Assembly (NCBI RefSeq): GCF_014656375.1 | Contig: NZ_BNCH01000005.1 | Span: 1-64,000, forward strand | Reading direction: 5' to 3' | Source of the DNA: Aliiroseovarius zhejiangensis | GTDB lineage: Bacteria; Pseudomonadota; Alphaproteobacteria; Rhodobacterales; Rhodobacteraceae | Length of the DNA stretch: 64,000 nt | Shown: piece by piece, positions 54,518 to 64,000 of the stretch | Position numbering within the stretch: the first letter of the stretch is position 1 | Layout: the number at the start of each line of letters is the position of its first letter | The notes under the pieces: model-generated | Told to the model about the DNA's origin: nothing | The model's input: the letters and a program-made list of their open reading frames with translations, nothing else | Databases searched by the model: none | Position numbers and translations under genes: made by a program

Positions 54518-55372
54518 CTATCTGTCGCGCTGGATAACGAAACGGGCGGCCTCCCGCAAGGTTTCGGCATCCTGACCATAGGGGGCCAACGCGTCACAGG
54601 CTTGTTCCACAAGTTCGGCTGCGCGGGTTTTCGCCGCATTCAGCCCCAGCAAGGATACGAACGTCGCCTTGCCGGCATCGGCATCTTTGCCAACCGCCTT
54701 GCCAACTGTCTGGGCATTCCCTTCGACATCCAGAATGTCATCGGCGATCTGAAAGGCCAGACCCATTGCGGTGGCATAGTCACGCATTGGCGCGGGGTCG
54801 GCACTTGCCATCAGCGCCCCCGCTTCGGCCGACCAGCGGATCAGCGCACCGGTTTTTCCGGCCTGCAACGCGATGATTTCGTCAATATTCAGCGGTATCG
54901 GCGCGGTTTCCGCAGCAATGTCCAACGCCTGACCATGAACCATTCCCGCCTGCCCGGCGGCGCGCGCAAGGGTCGCAATCAATTCAACTCGCGCATCGCC
55001 CACGGCGTCATGTGTCAGCAGCTCGAACGCAAGGGTCTGCAAAGCATCCCCGACCAACACTGCTGTTGCTTCGTCCCATTTCCTGTGAACGGTCGGCAGC
55101 CCGCGACGCAGGTCATCATCATCCATGCACGGCAGATCATCATGCACCAACGAATAGGCGTGAACTGCCTCGATCGCGGCGGCGGGCCGGACGGATCTTT
55201 GATCGCTCACACCGTGCAGCCGTGCGCTCTCCATCACCAGAAACCCGCGCAACCCTTTGCCGCCAGCCGTGGCATAGCGCATCGCCTCAGCCAACACGCC
55301 GTCATTCCGAATCGCATCGTGCAGACAAGCCCGCGCCAGTCCGCTGGTTTCCGTCAGCCTTTGCTGAAACAT
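54518..55372 (-). CDS. ispA: Polyprenyl (farnesyl/geranyl) diphosphate synthase
   Basis: A 284-aa trans-prenyltransferase. The first aspartate-rich motif is [14 protein letters not shown] and the second is [12 protein letters not shown], each binding Mg-diphosphate. It follows xseB directly and precedes dxs, so MEP precursor supply and chain elongation are co-expressed. Chain length cannot be fixed by eye. Confidence 0.93.
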   Translation of the reverse strand: MFQQRLTETSGLARACLHDAIRNDGVLAEAMRYATAGGKGLRGFLVMESARLHGVSDQRSVRPAAAIEAVHAYSLVHDDLPCMDDDDLRRGLPTVHRKWDEATAVLVGDALQTLAFELLTHDAVGDARVELIATLARAAGQAGMVHGQALDIAAETAPIPLNIDEIIALQAGKTGALIRWSAEAGALMASADPAPMRDYATAMGLAFQIADDILDVEGNAQTVGKAVGKDADAGKATFVSLLGLNAAKTRAAELVEQACDALAPYGQDAETLREAARFVIQRDR

Positions 55373-55615
55373 TTACAGACCTTCGACCGGCGTTGCGCCC
55401 GTCGGCGTTCCGTTGGGGTCCAGCGTGATAGCGGCCACCTTTTCTTCGGCTTCCTTCAGCTTCTTCTCGCACCGTGCTTTCAGCTCGGCGCCGCGTTCAT
55501 AAAGCTTGATCGAGTCTTCCAGCGCGACATCGCCACGCTCCAACTGGCCGACCACGGCTTCCAGCGCGCGCATGGCCTCTTCGAAACTCATTTCGCCTAC
55601 GGGTTTGTCGCTCAT
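55373..55615 (-). CDS. xseB: Exodeoxyribonuclease VII small subunit
   Basis: An 80-aa coiled protein with the XseB pattern: MSFEEAMRALEAVVGQLERGDVALEDSIKLYERG. It pairs with XseA (not in this window) for single-strand DNA digestion. It overlaps the end of the deacetylase gene by 4 bases and abuts ispA, the xseB-ispA-dxs order common in proteobacteria. Confidence 0.95.
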   Translation of the reverse strand: MSDKPVGEMSFEEAMRALEAVVGQLERGDVALEDSIKLYERGAELKARCEKKLKEAEEKVAAITLDPNGTPTGATPVEGL

Positions 55616-56547
55616 GCCCCTCGCTCCATCATCACGTTAACATAGGCCCCGACGCTGTCGCCAAGGGCCTGAAGATCATAGCCGCCCTCAAGCGACGATA
55701 CCACCCGGCCTTCGCAGCATTTGTCCGCCAGATCGCAGATCCGATGCGCCATCCAGGCAAAATCCTCGGTTTCCCATTGCAGCCCCGCCAACGGGTCGCG
55801 CCGATGCGCGTCGAAGCCCGCGGACACCAGCACCAGTTGCGGTTCATAAGGCTCTAACACACCGGAAAATACCTTTTCCCACGCTTCTTGCATCACCTCA
55901 CCGCCCGTTGCTTCTTCCAACGGAATATTGATGATCTGTCCGAACGCCCCCTTCTGATGCAGGCCGCCCGAGCCGGGGTAAAGCGGCATCTGGTGCGACG
56001 ACACGAACCGCACCCGCGATTCATGCCACAACACGTCCTGCGTGCCATTGCCGTGATGCACGTCGAAATCAAGCACCGCAATCCGGTCAAGCCCATGATG
56101 TTCTGCCGCATAGCGCGCGGCAATCGCGACGGTGGAAAACAAGCAAAACCCCATCGGGTTTGCCTTTTCGGCATGGTGCCCCGGCGGGCGACAGGCGACG
56201 AAAGCATTCTGCGCTTTGCCAGCCATAACAGTGTCTATTGCAGCCACATTCGCCCCGATTGCCCGAAACGCAGCCTCCAGCGATCCGGGTGCCATGAACG
56301 TGTCACCATCCAGTTGCGTCCAGCCTTCGACCGGTGCGGCATCATCGAGCTTCTCAAAATATCGCCGCGAATGCCCAAGGCGCACATGATCCAGGGTGCC
56401 CATCGGCGCACGACGACGGTCCAACGCCGCAAATTCGGGCGACGACAGGGACCGTTCGATCGCCTCAAGCCGCGCGACCTGTTCAGGGTGGCCCGGCGGC
56501 GTCACGTGTTCGTGGCACACGGGGTGCGTGTAAAGCAGTGTTGTCAT
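55612..56547 (-). CDS. Histone-deacetylase-family (acetylpolyamine amidohydrolase-like) protein
   Basis: A 311-aa zinc deacetylase fold. RPPGHHAEKANPMGFCLF and VLDFDVHHGNGTQDV carry the catalytic His pair and metal-binding Asp/His; the C-terminal VSAGFDAHRRDPLAG is also typical. It probably deacetylates polyamines or small acetylated compounds. First gene of the operon with xseB, ispA and dxs. Confidence 0.9.
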   Translation of the reverse strand: MTTLLYTHPVCHEHVTPPGHPEQVARLEAIERSLSSPEFAALDRRRAPMGTLDHVRLGHSRRYFEKLDDAAPVEGWTQLDGDTFMAPGSLEAAFRAIGANVAAIDTVMAGKAQNAFVACRPPGHHAEKANPMGFCLFSTVAIAARYAAEHHGLDRIAVLDFDVHHGNGTQDVLWHESRVRFVSSHQMPLYPGSGGLHQKGAFGQIINIPLEEATGGEVMQEAWEKVFSGVLEPYEPQLVLVSAGFDAHRRDPLAGLQWETEDFAWMAHRICDLADKCCEGRVVSSLEGGYDLQALGDSVGAYVNVMMERGA

Positions 56548-56605
56548 GGCGCGACGCTAGGACAATCCGCCCCGATCAACAAGGCAATGCGCACCGCCGC
56601 GACAA

Positions 56606-57307
56606 TCAATCCGGTGCCAGCATATACCCTGCACCGCGCACCGTTTGCAGATAACGGGGCTGTTTGGGGTCAACCTCCAACTTGCGCCGCAACCTGGTAA
56701 TCTGCACATCCACAGCGCGTTCCTGTGCCTGCCCCTGATCGCGGCCAAGCTGCTCCACAAGAGACGCGCGGCTGACCGCATCACCGGGCGTCGCCGAGAA
56801 GATGCGCATCAACTGCGATTCGGTCGCCGTCAGGCGCACAAGGTCATCGCCGCACCAAAGCTCGCCCCGTTCGGTGTCATAATGCTTGTCGCCCAGGTTC
56901 AGAACCTTTGGCATGACCTCATCCGAGACAACCGGCACGCGACGCAGGATCGCATTGATCCTGAGCAAAAGCTCTTTCGGCTCGAACGGTTTCGCCAGAT
57001 AATCATCCGCACCGGCTTCCAACCCCTTGATCCGGTCCCCGGTGTCGCCCTTGGCGGTCAGAAGCAGGATCGGCGTCGTCAGGTTTTCGCGCAGGGATCG
57101 GGTCAGGCTGATCCCGTCTTCGCCCGGCATCATCACATCCATCACGATCAGGTCGAAATCCAGCCCTTCCAGCAAGCGTCTCGCGTGGCTCGCGTCCCGC
57201 GCGGCGCTGACCCAGAAGCCCTGCCGGATCAGGTATTTCTGCAACAAACGGCGAATGCGTTCATCGTCATCCACGATCAGCAGATGGGCTTCGGTCATAT
57301 CACTCAT
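56606..57307 (-). CDS. petR: OmpR-type response regulator PetR
   Basis: A two-domain regulator of about 233 aa. The receiver has LLIVDDDERIRRLL, the phospho-Asp in LIVMDVMMPG and the Lys in LLTAKGD. The C-terminal winged helix ends RAVDVQITRLRRKLEVDPKQPRYLQTVRGAGYML. Several ATGs lie at the start (57316, 57313, 57307, 57298); 57307 has AGGG at fair spacing. It overlaps the end of petP. In Rhodobacter capsulatus the petPR pair lies near petABC; here it is about 16 kb away. Confidence 0.9.
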   Translation of the reverse strand: MSDMTEAHLLIVDDDERIRRLLQKYLIRQGFWVSAARDASHARRLLEGLDFDLIVMDVMMPGEDGISLTRSLRENLTTPILLLTAKGDTGDRIKGLEAGADDYLAKPFEPKELLLRINAILRRVPVVSDEVMPKVLNLGDKHYDTERGELWCGDDLVRLTATESQLMRIFSATPGDAVSRASLVEQLGRDQGQAQERAVDVQITRLRRKLEVDPKQPRYLQTVRGAGYMLAPD

Positions 57308-57821
57308 CGCCATCATCCCTGGTTCTGTTGAAATGATGGCGCAGTTCCGGGTCCATCATCGCCTCAAGCACGGTGCGAAACCCCTGGACGGCCTCTGGTC
57401 CGGCTTCGCGATAGGCCTGCCGCATCCGCTCGCGTTGCGCGGTGGACAGCTCTTGCTCCAGCGCCGCGCCGCTTTCGGTCAGGAACAAGTGCCGTTCGCG
57501 CTTGTCGCGGGTGCCCACGCGGCTTTCGACAAGCCCGTCGTCGATCAGGGTGCGCAACACACGGTTCAGCGATTGCTTGGTCACGCCCAGAATGGACAAC
57601 AGGTTGTTCACGGTGGTGCCCGGCGCGCGGCTGATGAAATGCAACGCCCGGTGATGCGCCCGCCCCAGACGGTATTCTTCCAAGATCCGGTCAGGATCGG
57701 CGGTAAACCCACGATAGGCAAAGAACATCGCCTCGATCCCTTTGCGCAGCTGTTCGTCCGTCAGAAACAGCAGCGTCTGTCCGCCCGGTGTCTGCGTGTC
57801 CGCCATTGCCGGCCTCATCAC
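57300..57821 (-). CDS. petP: MarR-type regulator PetP
   Basis: A 173-aa winged-helix protein. A helical N-terminus leads to the DNA-binding part (TVNNLLSILGVTKQSLNRVLRTLIDDGLVESRVGTRDKRERHLFLTESG). Its 3' end overlaps petR, the same petP-petR order as in Rhodobacter capsulatus. The likely role is control of respiratory or photosynthetic electron-transfer genes; the ligand is unknown. Confidence 0.88.
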   Translation of the reverse strand: MMRPAMADTQTPGGQTLLFLTDEQLRKGIEAMFFAYRGFTADPDRILEEYRLGRAHHRALHFISRAPGTTVNNLLSILGVTKQSLNRVLRTLIDDGLVESRVGTRDKRERHLFLTESGAALEQELSTAQRERMRQAYREAGPEAVQGFRTVLEAMMDPELRHHFNRTRDDGDE

Positions 57822-57983
57822 AATTCATGTTACAGGGTCCAGTTTTATGTCAGTGTTGTTGACTTTCCAAGAATCAATTGTTAGCGAAATGCTGATTTTG
57901 CGTAATTTAATATCCGATACGGACCTAATCTGCGCAACTTTTGCAAACATGCCTAAGGGCGACAGACTGGAAAGGACAGGAAG

Positions 57984-58850
57984 ATGAGCGGATATGACGA
58001 CCGTGATGGCAAGATCTGGATGGACGACCAGTTGGTCGATTGGCGTGATGCGAATGTGCATATTCTGACCCACGCGCTGCACTATGCGTCCTCGGTGTTC
58101 GAGGGCGAGCGGCTGTATGATGGCAAGATTTTCCTGTCACGCAAGCATTCGGAACGGTTGCTGAAATCGGGCGAGATGATGGACATGCCCATCCCCTATA
58201 CGGTTGACGAGATCGAGGCCGCAAAGCGGGCCGTGGTCGAGGCGAACGGTCTGACCAACGCCTATGTGCGCGTCGTGGCGTGGCGCGGTGCTGGCGAAGA
58301 CATGGGGGTTTCCTCCGCGCGCAACCCGGTGCGCATGGCCGTGGCCGCCTGGGCCTGGGGGGATTACTATGGCGATGCCAAGATGCAGGGGGCAAAGCTG
58401 GACATTGCCAAATGGAAACGCCCGTCCCCCGAAACCATCCCCACTGCCGCAAAAGCCGCCGGTCTTTACATGATCTGCACCATGTCCAAGCACGCGGCCG
58501 AAGCCAAGGGCTGCTCGGACGCGCTGTTCATGGATTATCGCGGTTACGTGGCCGAAGCGACCGGGGCCAACGTCTTCTTCGTGAAGGATGGTGAAGTGCA
58601 CACACCGCTGCCCGATGCGATCCTGAACGGGCTGACCCGTCAGACCGTGATCGGGATGCTGAAAGACCGGGGCATCGCGGTGCATGAACGCCACATCATG
58701 CCGGAAGAGCTGGAAGGGTTTGAACAATGCTGGCTGACCGGATCAGCCGCAGAAGTGACGCCTGTGGGCCAAATCGGTGAACATACATTTGAAGTCGGCG
58801 CGCTGACCCGCGAAATTGCGGAAAGCTATGAAAAGCTGGTGCGCAGCTAG
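57984..58850 (+). CDS. ilvE: Branched-chain amino acid aminotransferase
   Basis: A 288-aa class IV PLP aminotransferase. Signature parts are YASSVFEGERLYDGKIF, IPTAAKAAGLYMI (with the Schiff-base Lys), DYRGYVAEATGANVFFV and the late WLTGSAAEVTPVGQIG. The enzyme makes Val, Leu and Ile from their keto acids. GAAAGG lies about 9 bases before the ATG. Confidence 0.94.
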   Translation: MSGYDDRDGKIWMDDQLVDWRDANVHILTHALHYASSVFEGERLYDGKIFLSRKHSERLLKSGEMMDMPIPYTVDEIEAAKRAVVEANGLTNAYVRVVAWRGAGEDMGVSSARNPVRMAVAAWAWGDYYGDAKMQGAKLDIAKWKRPSPETIPTAAKAAGLYMICTMSKHAAEAKGCSDALFMDYRGYVAEATGANVFFVKDGEVHTPLPDAILNGLTRQTVIGMLKDRGIAVHERHIMPEELEGFEQCWLTGSAAEVTPVGQIGEHTFEVGALTREIAESYEKLVRS

Positions 58851-58915
58851 CACCCTTTAACATTTCGTGAACCTGCCCACCCTATCCTGCCCATAACGCA
58901 GGATAGGAGAGGGGC

Positions 58916-59353
58916 ATGTTTGCGCGGCGTGGGGTCAGATTGCTGGCGGTGATCATCGGCGTGATCGCCCTGCCCAGCGTGGTGGCGCTGGCGTGGTATC
59001 ACCATACCAACGACCCAACCTTGCGACCGCTGGGTATTACGAAATCTGCCCTGACCGAACACGAAAATGCCACCGCATCGGAAGTGGTCGCACATCTGTC
59101 CTGGAACCGCGCGCAGGAAGCCGAACCCAGCGACACGTTCGCACAATCTCTGGTGCAAGCCTTCGACATCAAGCAAGTCGATCTGCGTGTCATCGTGACC
59201 GACAACACCGGGGAGGCCACATCGGTGCTGTTCGTGGTCGGGGCCTCGCGAATTGGCCCCTTTCCGAAAGACAAGGCCGTCAAGGGGGTGAACGCCGCGA
59301 TCATGGCCTATCACATGGTTTCGACCCGTCCGCCAAACGCCCCTGCGAACTAG
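58916..59353 (+). CDS. Membrane-anchored protein of unknown function
   Basis: A 145-aa protein with an N-terminal membrane helix ([19 protein letters not shown]) that could be a signal anchor, then a soluble periplasmic part. GAGAGGGG lies before the ATG. No family recognised. Its stop overlaps the queG stop on the other strand. Confidence 0.75.
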   Translation: MFARRGVRLLAVIIGVIALPSVVALAWYHHTNDPTLRPLGITKSALTEHENATASEVVAHLSWNRAQEAEPSDTFAQSLVQAFDIKQVDLRVIVTDNTGEATSVLFVVGASRIGPFPKDKAVKGVNAAIMAYHMVSTRPPNAPAN

Positions 59354-60390
59354 GGGATCGCAGAAAGCTTGCCCACAGCCCAGCGCGCAGCATCCGCCAC
59401 CACCGGATCTGCGTGGTCCACATGGATTTGCGCGTGGGGCAGCAAGGATGCATCCCCTGAATTGCCAATCGCATACAGCACATTGCGCAGGAATCGTGAC
59501 AATCCGATCCGCTTGATCGGACTGCCGGAAAAATGGGCCCGAAAACCCGCGTCATCGAAACTGACCAGCTCCGCCAGCTTCGGGGCCACCAGATCGTCAC
59601 GCGCGGCATAGCGTATCTCTGACGCCGCGACCGCGAACTTGTTCCACGGACAGGCGGCAAGGCAATCGTCACATCCATAGATGCGATTGCCCATTTGCGA
59701 GCGCAGCGGCTCGTCCACCGGCCCTTTATGCTCGATCGTCAGATAGGAAATGCAGCGCCGCGCATCCAGTTGAAACGGGGCGGGGAAGGCGTCGGTCGGG
59801 CATGCCTCAAGACAGGCGGTGCAGGACCCGCAGTTCTCATGCCCCGGCGCATCTACGGGCAGGTCAAGCGTCGTGAAGATCGCACCCAGAAAGAACCAGT
59901 TGCCCAGTTCGCGCGACAAAAGGTTCGTGTGCTTGCCCTGCCACCCCAGACCCGCCGCTTCGGCCAGCGGTTTTTCCATGACGGGCGCCGTGTCCACGAA
60001 CACTTTGATCTCGCCACCAAACTGATCGATCATCCAGCGCCCGACGCGCTTTAGCCGTTTCTTGACGATATCGTGGTAGTCTCGGTTCTGCGCATAAACG
60101 CTGATCGCAGCGCGGTCGGGCATTCCGATCACGTCCATCGGATCGTGCGACGGCGTGTAGGGTTCGGCCAGCATGATGACGGTGCGCGCCTCGGGCCACA
60201 AGGCGGCGGGGTTGCCGCGCCAGTGCATCCGTTCGCCCATCCAGCCCATATCGCCATGCCGCCCTTCAGAGACATAGGTTTCCAGCTGCTCGGCGATCTG
60301 GGGCACGCTGTCAGGGCGGCAGAACCCCGCGCGCGCGAAACCTTCGTTCAGGGCTTGATCTGTGATGGCCTGCCGGATCTCGGCGGTCAA
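59350..60390 (-). CDS. queG: Epoxyqueuosine reductase
   Basis: A 346-aa cobalamin and iron-sulfur enzyme for the last step of queuosine synthesis in tRNA. Two 4Fe-4S motifs are seen ([26 protein letters not shown]), after the [22 protein letters not shown] segment. I start it at a TTG at 60390 whose TTGA overlaps the stop of the GST gene, which gives the usual length. Longer frames to 60489 run into that gene. This start is odd but fits. Confidence 0.92.
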   Translation of the reverse strand: MTAEIRQAITDQALNEGFARAGFCRPDSVPQIAEQLETYVSEGRHGDMGWMGERMHWRGNPAALWPEARTVIMLAEPYTPSHDPMDVIGMPDRAAISVYAQNRDYHDIVKKRLKRVGRWMIDQFGGEIKVFVDTAPVMEKPLAEAAGLGWQGKHTNLLSRELGNWFFLGAIFTTLDLPVDAPGHENCGSCTACLEACPTDAFPAPFQLDARRCISYLTIEHKGPVDEPLRSQMGNRIYGCDDCLAACPWNKFAVAASEIRYAARDDLVAPKLAELVSFDDAGFRAHFSGSPIKRIGLSRFLRNVLYAIGNSGDASLLPHAQIHVDHADPVVADAARWAVGKLSAIP

Positions 60391-61052
60391 AAGTCCAGAT
60401 CCGCGTAATGCGGTGGCTGCGGAAAGCCGGGGATCTGGTCGGCCAGGATCGACCGGAAGGCCGGGCGCGATTTGATCTTGGCATACCATTCGCGCACGTT
60501 TTCGTTCCGGTTCCAGTCCACATCGCTGATGTAATCCAGTGACGACAGATGCGCCGCGGCCGCAAAGTCGGCCAACGTCATCGTGTTGCCTGCCAGCCAG
60601 CGGCGCTGCTCCAACAACCAGCCCATATAGTCCAGATGATACTTGATCGCCTTCGCGCCGGCCTTGATGTTGCGGCTTTCGGGATAACCTGCCCCCATCA
60701 CCTTCTTGTTCACCCGCTCATACAGCAGGTTCGACGTCACCTCGTTGTGAAATTTGTCATCGAACCAACTGACCAGTCGGCGCACCTCGTAACGAGCTTC
60801 GGGATCATCAGGCAGAAGCGCAGGGTCGGGGAAGCGTTCTTCGATATATTCGCAGATCGGGCCGCTCTCGCTCAGCAACTTGCCGTCGATCTTCAGGATC
60901 GGAACCTTGCCCGCCGGGTTGCGACGCAGGAAGTCCGAGCTTCTTTCCCAGTACTTCTCCTCGACCAGTTCAACCTCGATCTTCTTTTCGGCAAGCGACA
61001 GGCGCACCTTGCGGCAGAAAGGGGAAAGGGGGACGTGAAATAGTCGGTTCAT
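60387..61052 (-). CDS. Glutathione S-transferase family protein
   Basis: A 221-aa GST-fold protein. The N-terminal domain begins [21 protein letters not shown], with Cys in SPFCRK, and [13 protein letters not shown] supplies the cis-Pro. The C-terminal helical domain is complete. Coupled to queG by a TTGA overlap. Substrate unknown. Confidence 0.9.
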   Translation of the reverse strand: MNRLFHVPLSPFCRKVRLSLAEKKIEVELVEEKYWERSSDFLRRNPAGKVPILKIDGKLLSESGPICEYIEERFPDPALLPDDPEARYEVRRLVSWFDDKFHNEVTSNLLYERVNKKVMGAGYPESRNIKAGAKAIKYHLDYMGWLLEQRRWLAGNTMTLADFAAAAHLSSLDYISDVDWNRNENVREWYAKIKSRPAFRSILADQIPGFPQPPHYADLDF

Positions 61053-61106
61053 GGTGTGTATCAGCCGTTGTTCCTTGTCCCGTATTGCCGCGTTTGGGTC
61101 ACGGGA

Positions 61107-61847
61107 TCAATCCTCGAAACAGGCAGCCCGCCCATCCGCGCGGATCGTGGCCGCTCCATCCATGATGGATTGCGCGCGTTTGCGCACAAATGGCGACGGG
61201 CGCGAGGCGGACCGTTCCTTCGGGTTGGGCAAAAGTGCCGCCAGACGCGCAGCCTGCACGGCGGTCAGTTTCTCGGGCGCGACACCGAAATAATGGCGCG
61301 CGGCGGCTTCGACACCAAACACGCCTTCGTCAAATTCGGCCACGTTCAGATAGACTTCGATGATCCGCCGCTTGGTCCACACGAGCTCGACGAACGGGGT
61401 GATCGTCGCCTCCAGTGCCTTGCGCGGCCATGACCGCCCATGCCAGAGGTAAACGTTCTTCACCACCTGCTGCGTCAGCGTCGATGCCCCGCGCGACCCG
61501 CCATCGTCAATCGCAGCCCGAATGGCACGCATATCAAAGCCCCAGTGACGGCAGAAATTTGCATCCTCGGCCGCCACGACAGATCGCGCCATCACCGGCG
61601 CTATTTCATCCAGATCGACCCATTGCCGATCCGCCCAGCCCAACCGCATCTTTTCGCTTATGATATGTGGTGTCGTTGGGGGGTCGATGAAGGCATAGCC
61701 CACGATGCCCAGAGCAAAGAAGCAGCAGGCCGCCAAAAACACACGCTTGATCCACAGCTTGATCCAATCAATCGGATGAAGCTTTATGCGCTTTTTCTTC
61801 GACGCCTTCTTTTTGCCCGCCGGCTTCTTTTTTGCTGCTCTTGCCAC
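61107..61847 (-). CDS. mtgA: Monofunctional peptidoglycan glycosyltransferase
   Basis: A 246-aa membrane-anchored GT51 enzyme that links lipid II into glycan strands. A Lys-rich N-terminus and one helix (VFLAACCFFALGIVGYAF) precede the domain. AAEDANFCRHWGFD holds the catalytic Glu; GASTLTQQVVKNVYLW, RKALEATITPFVELVWTKRRI and YLNVAEFDEGVFGVEAAARHYFG are the family motifs. Confidence 0.95.
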   Translation of the reverse strand: MARAAKKKPAGKKKASKKKRIKLHPIDWIKLWIKRVFLAACCFFALGIVGYAFIDPPTTPHIISEKMRLGWADRQWVDLDEIAPVMARSVVAAEDANFCRHWGFDMRAIRAAIDDGGSRGASTLTQQVVKNVYLWHGRSWPRKALEATITPFVELVWTKRRIIEVYLNVAEFDEGVFGVEAAARHYFGVAPEKLTAVQAARLAALLPNPKERSASRPSPFVRKRAQSIMDGAATIRADGRAACFED

Positions 61848-61910
61848 GTATCTTTCAGACCACGCCGCGCCGATCCGGTCAAGATGGGCATCGGACGAAG
61901 GCGGGGCATG

Positions 61911-61939
61911 AAAACGCCCACCGGCAAGGTGGGCGTTTT
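61911..61939 (-). terminator. Terminator of gltB
   Basis: Perfect hairpin AAAACGCCCACC / GGTGGGCGTTTT with a five-base loop, ending in T bases on the minus strand, 14 bases after the gltB stop. Confidence 0.9.
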
Positions 61940-61952
61940 GTGGTTTTCTGCC

Positions 61953-64000
61953 TTACTCGGCCGGAATAGCGTCTGCTTCCATGCTGAGCGGTGCGGGCAG
62001 TTTGTCCAGCATCTCGATCGGGCAGACTTGCAGGAAGTTCCCTTTCTCAAGATCCCAATGCCGCAGGATTTCCGTCGCCAACTGGCTGCGGGTTTCTTCC
62101 GCGTGACGTTCGATCAGCGATTTCAGTTGCGTTTCCCAATGGTCGACCGTGACCGGGTTGGTCACGAGGCTTTCCATGTTCATGTATTTCTGCGCAACAC
62201 CGTCAGGATCATAGAGATAGGCCATGCCGCCCGTCATGCCTGCACCGAAATTCGACCCGATCGTGCCTAGGATCACTGCGACACCGCCGGTCATGTATTC
62301 ACACCCGTTCGATCCGCAGCCTTCGATTACCACATGCGCGCCCGAGTTGCGCACTGCGAATCGTTCACCCGCACGCCCGGCGGCGAACAGGAACCCGTCC
62401 GTCGCGCCATAAAGCACCGTATTGCCGATGATGGTGTTGTCCTTGGCCACCAGCGGGCTGGACAGCGGTGGACGCACCACGATGGTGCCACCGGACAAGC
62501 CCTTGCCGACATAGTCGTTGGCGTCGCCCGACACTTCGAGCTTGAGACCCGGTGCCGCGAACGCGCCCAGCGACTGCCCGGCCGAGCCCTGCAGCTTCAC
62601 CGTCAGGTGATCCGGCTGCAGGCTGTTGCGCATTCCGAACCGCTTCACGATATGGCTGGAAATCCGCGTGCCGACCGTCCGATGCGTGTTCTGCACCGTA
62701 TAGGACAGCTGCATCTTCTCGCCATCTTCAAGGAAGCGATGGGCGTCGCGCACGATCTCGGCGTCCAGCGTATCGGGCACCGCGTTACGGTCGCGATTGC
62801 GGTCATAGACGATCTTGTCCGCCCCATCGACGACCAGCAGAAGCGGGTTCAGGTCCAGATCGTCCAGATGCGCCGAGCCACGGCTGACCTGGCTCAGCAA
62901 ATCCGCGCGACCAATCACCTCGTCCAGTGACCGTGCCCCGATCGAGGCGAGGATTTCCCGCACTTCTTGCGCGTAGAAGGTGATCAGGTTGACGACCTTA
63001 TCCGCGCTGCCGGTGAACTTCTTGCGCAGGTCTTCGTCCTGCGTGCAGACACCCACGGGGCAGGTATTCGACTGACACTGACGCACCATGATGCAGCCCA
63101 TCGCGATCAGGGCGGCGGTGCCGATGCCGTATTCCTCGGCCCCCATCATCGCGGCCATGACGATGTCACGCCCCGTGCGCAGACCACCATCGGTGCGCAA
63201 CGTCACCCGGTCGCGCAGGTTGTTCATCGCCAGCACCTGATGCGCCTCGGTCAGGCCCATTTCCCAGGGCAGACCCGCGAATTTGATCGAGGTTGCGGGC
63301 GACGCGCCCGTGCCGCCATTGTGGCCCGAAATCAGGATGACATCGGCCTTGGCCTTCGCCACACCGGCGGCAATCGTGCCGACACCCGAGGCCGCGACCA
63401 GCTTCACCGTCACCTTACAGCGCGGGTTGATCTGTTTCAGGTCATAGATCAACTGCGCCAGATCCTCGATCGAGTAAATGTCGTGGTGTGGCGGCGGTGA
63501 AATCAGCGTCACGCCCTTGGTCGAATGGCGCAGACGGGCGATCAGGTCGGTGACCTTCATGCCCGGCAGCTGGCCGCCCTCGCCGGGCTTGGCGCCCTGG
63601 GCCACCTTGATTTCCAGTTCTTCACACTGGTTCAGGTATTCGGCGGTCACACCAAAACGGCCGGACGCCACCTGCTTGATCTTGGCCGACGGGTTGTCGC
63701 CGTTGGGTTCGGGGTGGAAATGCGCAGGATCTTCCCCGCCTTCACCCGAATCCGACTTCGCGCCAATGCGATTCATCGCGACGTTCAGCGTCTTGTGTGC
63801 CTCGGGGCTGAGCGCCCCCAGCGACATGCCCGGCGTCACGAAGCGTTTGCGGATCGCGTTGATGCTTTCCACTTCCTCGATCGGAACCGGATTGCCCATC
63901 GGCTTGATGTCCAACAGATCGCGCAGGTGGATCGGCGGGTTGGCCCGCATCCGGGCCGAATACTGCTTCCACATCTGGAACGAGGCCCGGTCGCACGCCG
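61953..64000 (-). CDS. gltB: Glutamate synthase (NADPH) large subunit, 3' part
   Basis: The C-terminal part (about 682 codons) of a protein that continues past the right edge; the frame stays open to 64000. Glutamate synthase makes two glutamates from glutamine and 2-oxoglutarate. The FMN-binding core (SGHNGGTGASPATSIKFAGLPWE) and the 3Fe-4S motif (CQSNTCPVGVC) are present. The last 200 residues form the GXGXG repeat helix domain (GDANDYVGKGLSGGTIVVRP). Confidence 0.96.
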   Translation of the reverse strand, partial: ACDRASFQMWKQYSARMRANPPIHLRDLLDIKPMGNPVPIEEVESINAIRKRFVTPGMSLGALSPEAHKTLNVAMNRIGAKSDSGEGGEDPAHFHPEPNGDNPSAKIKQVASGRFGVTAEYLNQCEELEIKVAQGAKPGEGGQLPGMKVTDLIARLRHSTKGVTLISPPPHHDIYSIEDLAQLIYDLKQINPRCKVTVKLVAASGVGTIAAGVAKAKADVILISGHNGGTGASPATSIKFAGLPWEMGLTEAHQVLAMNNLRDRVTLRTDGGLRTGRDIVMAAMMGAEEYGIGTAALIAMGCIMVRQCQSNTCPVGVCTQDEDLRKKFTGSADKVVNLITFYAQEVREILASIGARSLDEVIGRADLLSQVSRGSAHLDDLDLNPLLLVVDGADKIVYDRNRDRNAVPDTLDAEIVRDAHRFLEDGEKMQLSYTVQNTHRTVGTRISSHIVKRFGMRNSLQPDHLTVKLQGSAGQSLGAFAAPGLKLEVSGDANDYVGKGLSGGTIVVRPPLSSPLVAKDNTIIGNTVLYGATDGFLFAAGRAGERFAVRNSGAHVVIEGCGSNGCEYMTGGVAVILGTIGSNFGAGMTGGMAYLYDPDGVAQKYMNMESLVTNPVTVDHWETQLKSLIERHAEETRSQLATEILRHWDLEKGNFLQVCPIEMLDKLPAPLSMEADAIPAE

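Noticed and set aside
37702..61052. Duplication of the two GST genes
   Set aside because: The two proteins share only fold-level motifs and differ along their length; they are not recent copies.

Overview
The window reads as a chromosomal segment of an alphaproteobacterium of the Rhodobacteraceae (Roseobacter/Rhodobacter group). The evidence is the high-GC core genes, a petABC cytochrome bc1 operon, a PetP/PetR regulator pair, and dense operons with ATGA start/stop overlaps. The genus cannot be told from the sequence alone.

Positions 1-35,000 are accessory. The left edge carries the 3' part of a broken tyrosine recombinase gene. Next, on the minus strand, is a Tn7-like transposition module (TnsA-like nuclease, DDE transposase, TniB ATPase, TniQ), with a Ner-like regulator upstream and an unknown regulator-like gene downstream. 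From about 8.4 to 24.8 kb lies a defence island. It contains an unknown protein with a possible HEPN tail, a PIN nuclease overlapping an XRE-ImmA/IrrE regulator, a two-gene CBASS (CD-NTase plus two-TM SAVED effector), an XRE regulator facing a three-gene operon (secreted protein, small protein, metallophosphoesterase), a type I restriction-modification system (hsdMSR) and a TIR-TPR protein.

The most unusual locus is at 24.9-33.3 kb. A kinase-like/glycosyltransferase protein is divergent from a three-gene operon: a GT2-GT2-GTP cyclohydrolase II-NADAR fusion, an asparagine-synthetase-like amidotransferase and an arylamine N-acetyltransferase-like protein. I read it as a probable biosynthetic or modification pathway that makes a pyrimidine from GTP, cuts or alters it, and joins it to sugar or acyl groups. 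I know of no described system with this composition. A decayed gene-poor zone follows and ends at a tRNA-Lys(TTT) gene, whose 3' end faces the accessory region and is a plausible island boundary.

Positions 35,100-64,000 are conserved core genome: dapF, mtaB, a GST, petABC, thiBPQ with a TPP riboswitch, aroC, two EamA-type transporters, an HU-like protein, amn-ade for AMP salvage, an SDR protein, a deacetylase-xseB-ispA-dxs isoprenoid operon, petP-petR, a branched-chain aminotransferase, queG with a GST, mtgA, and the 3' part of gltB running off the right edge.
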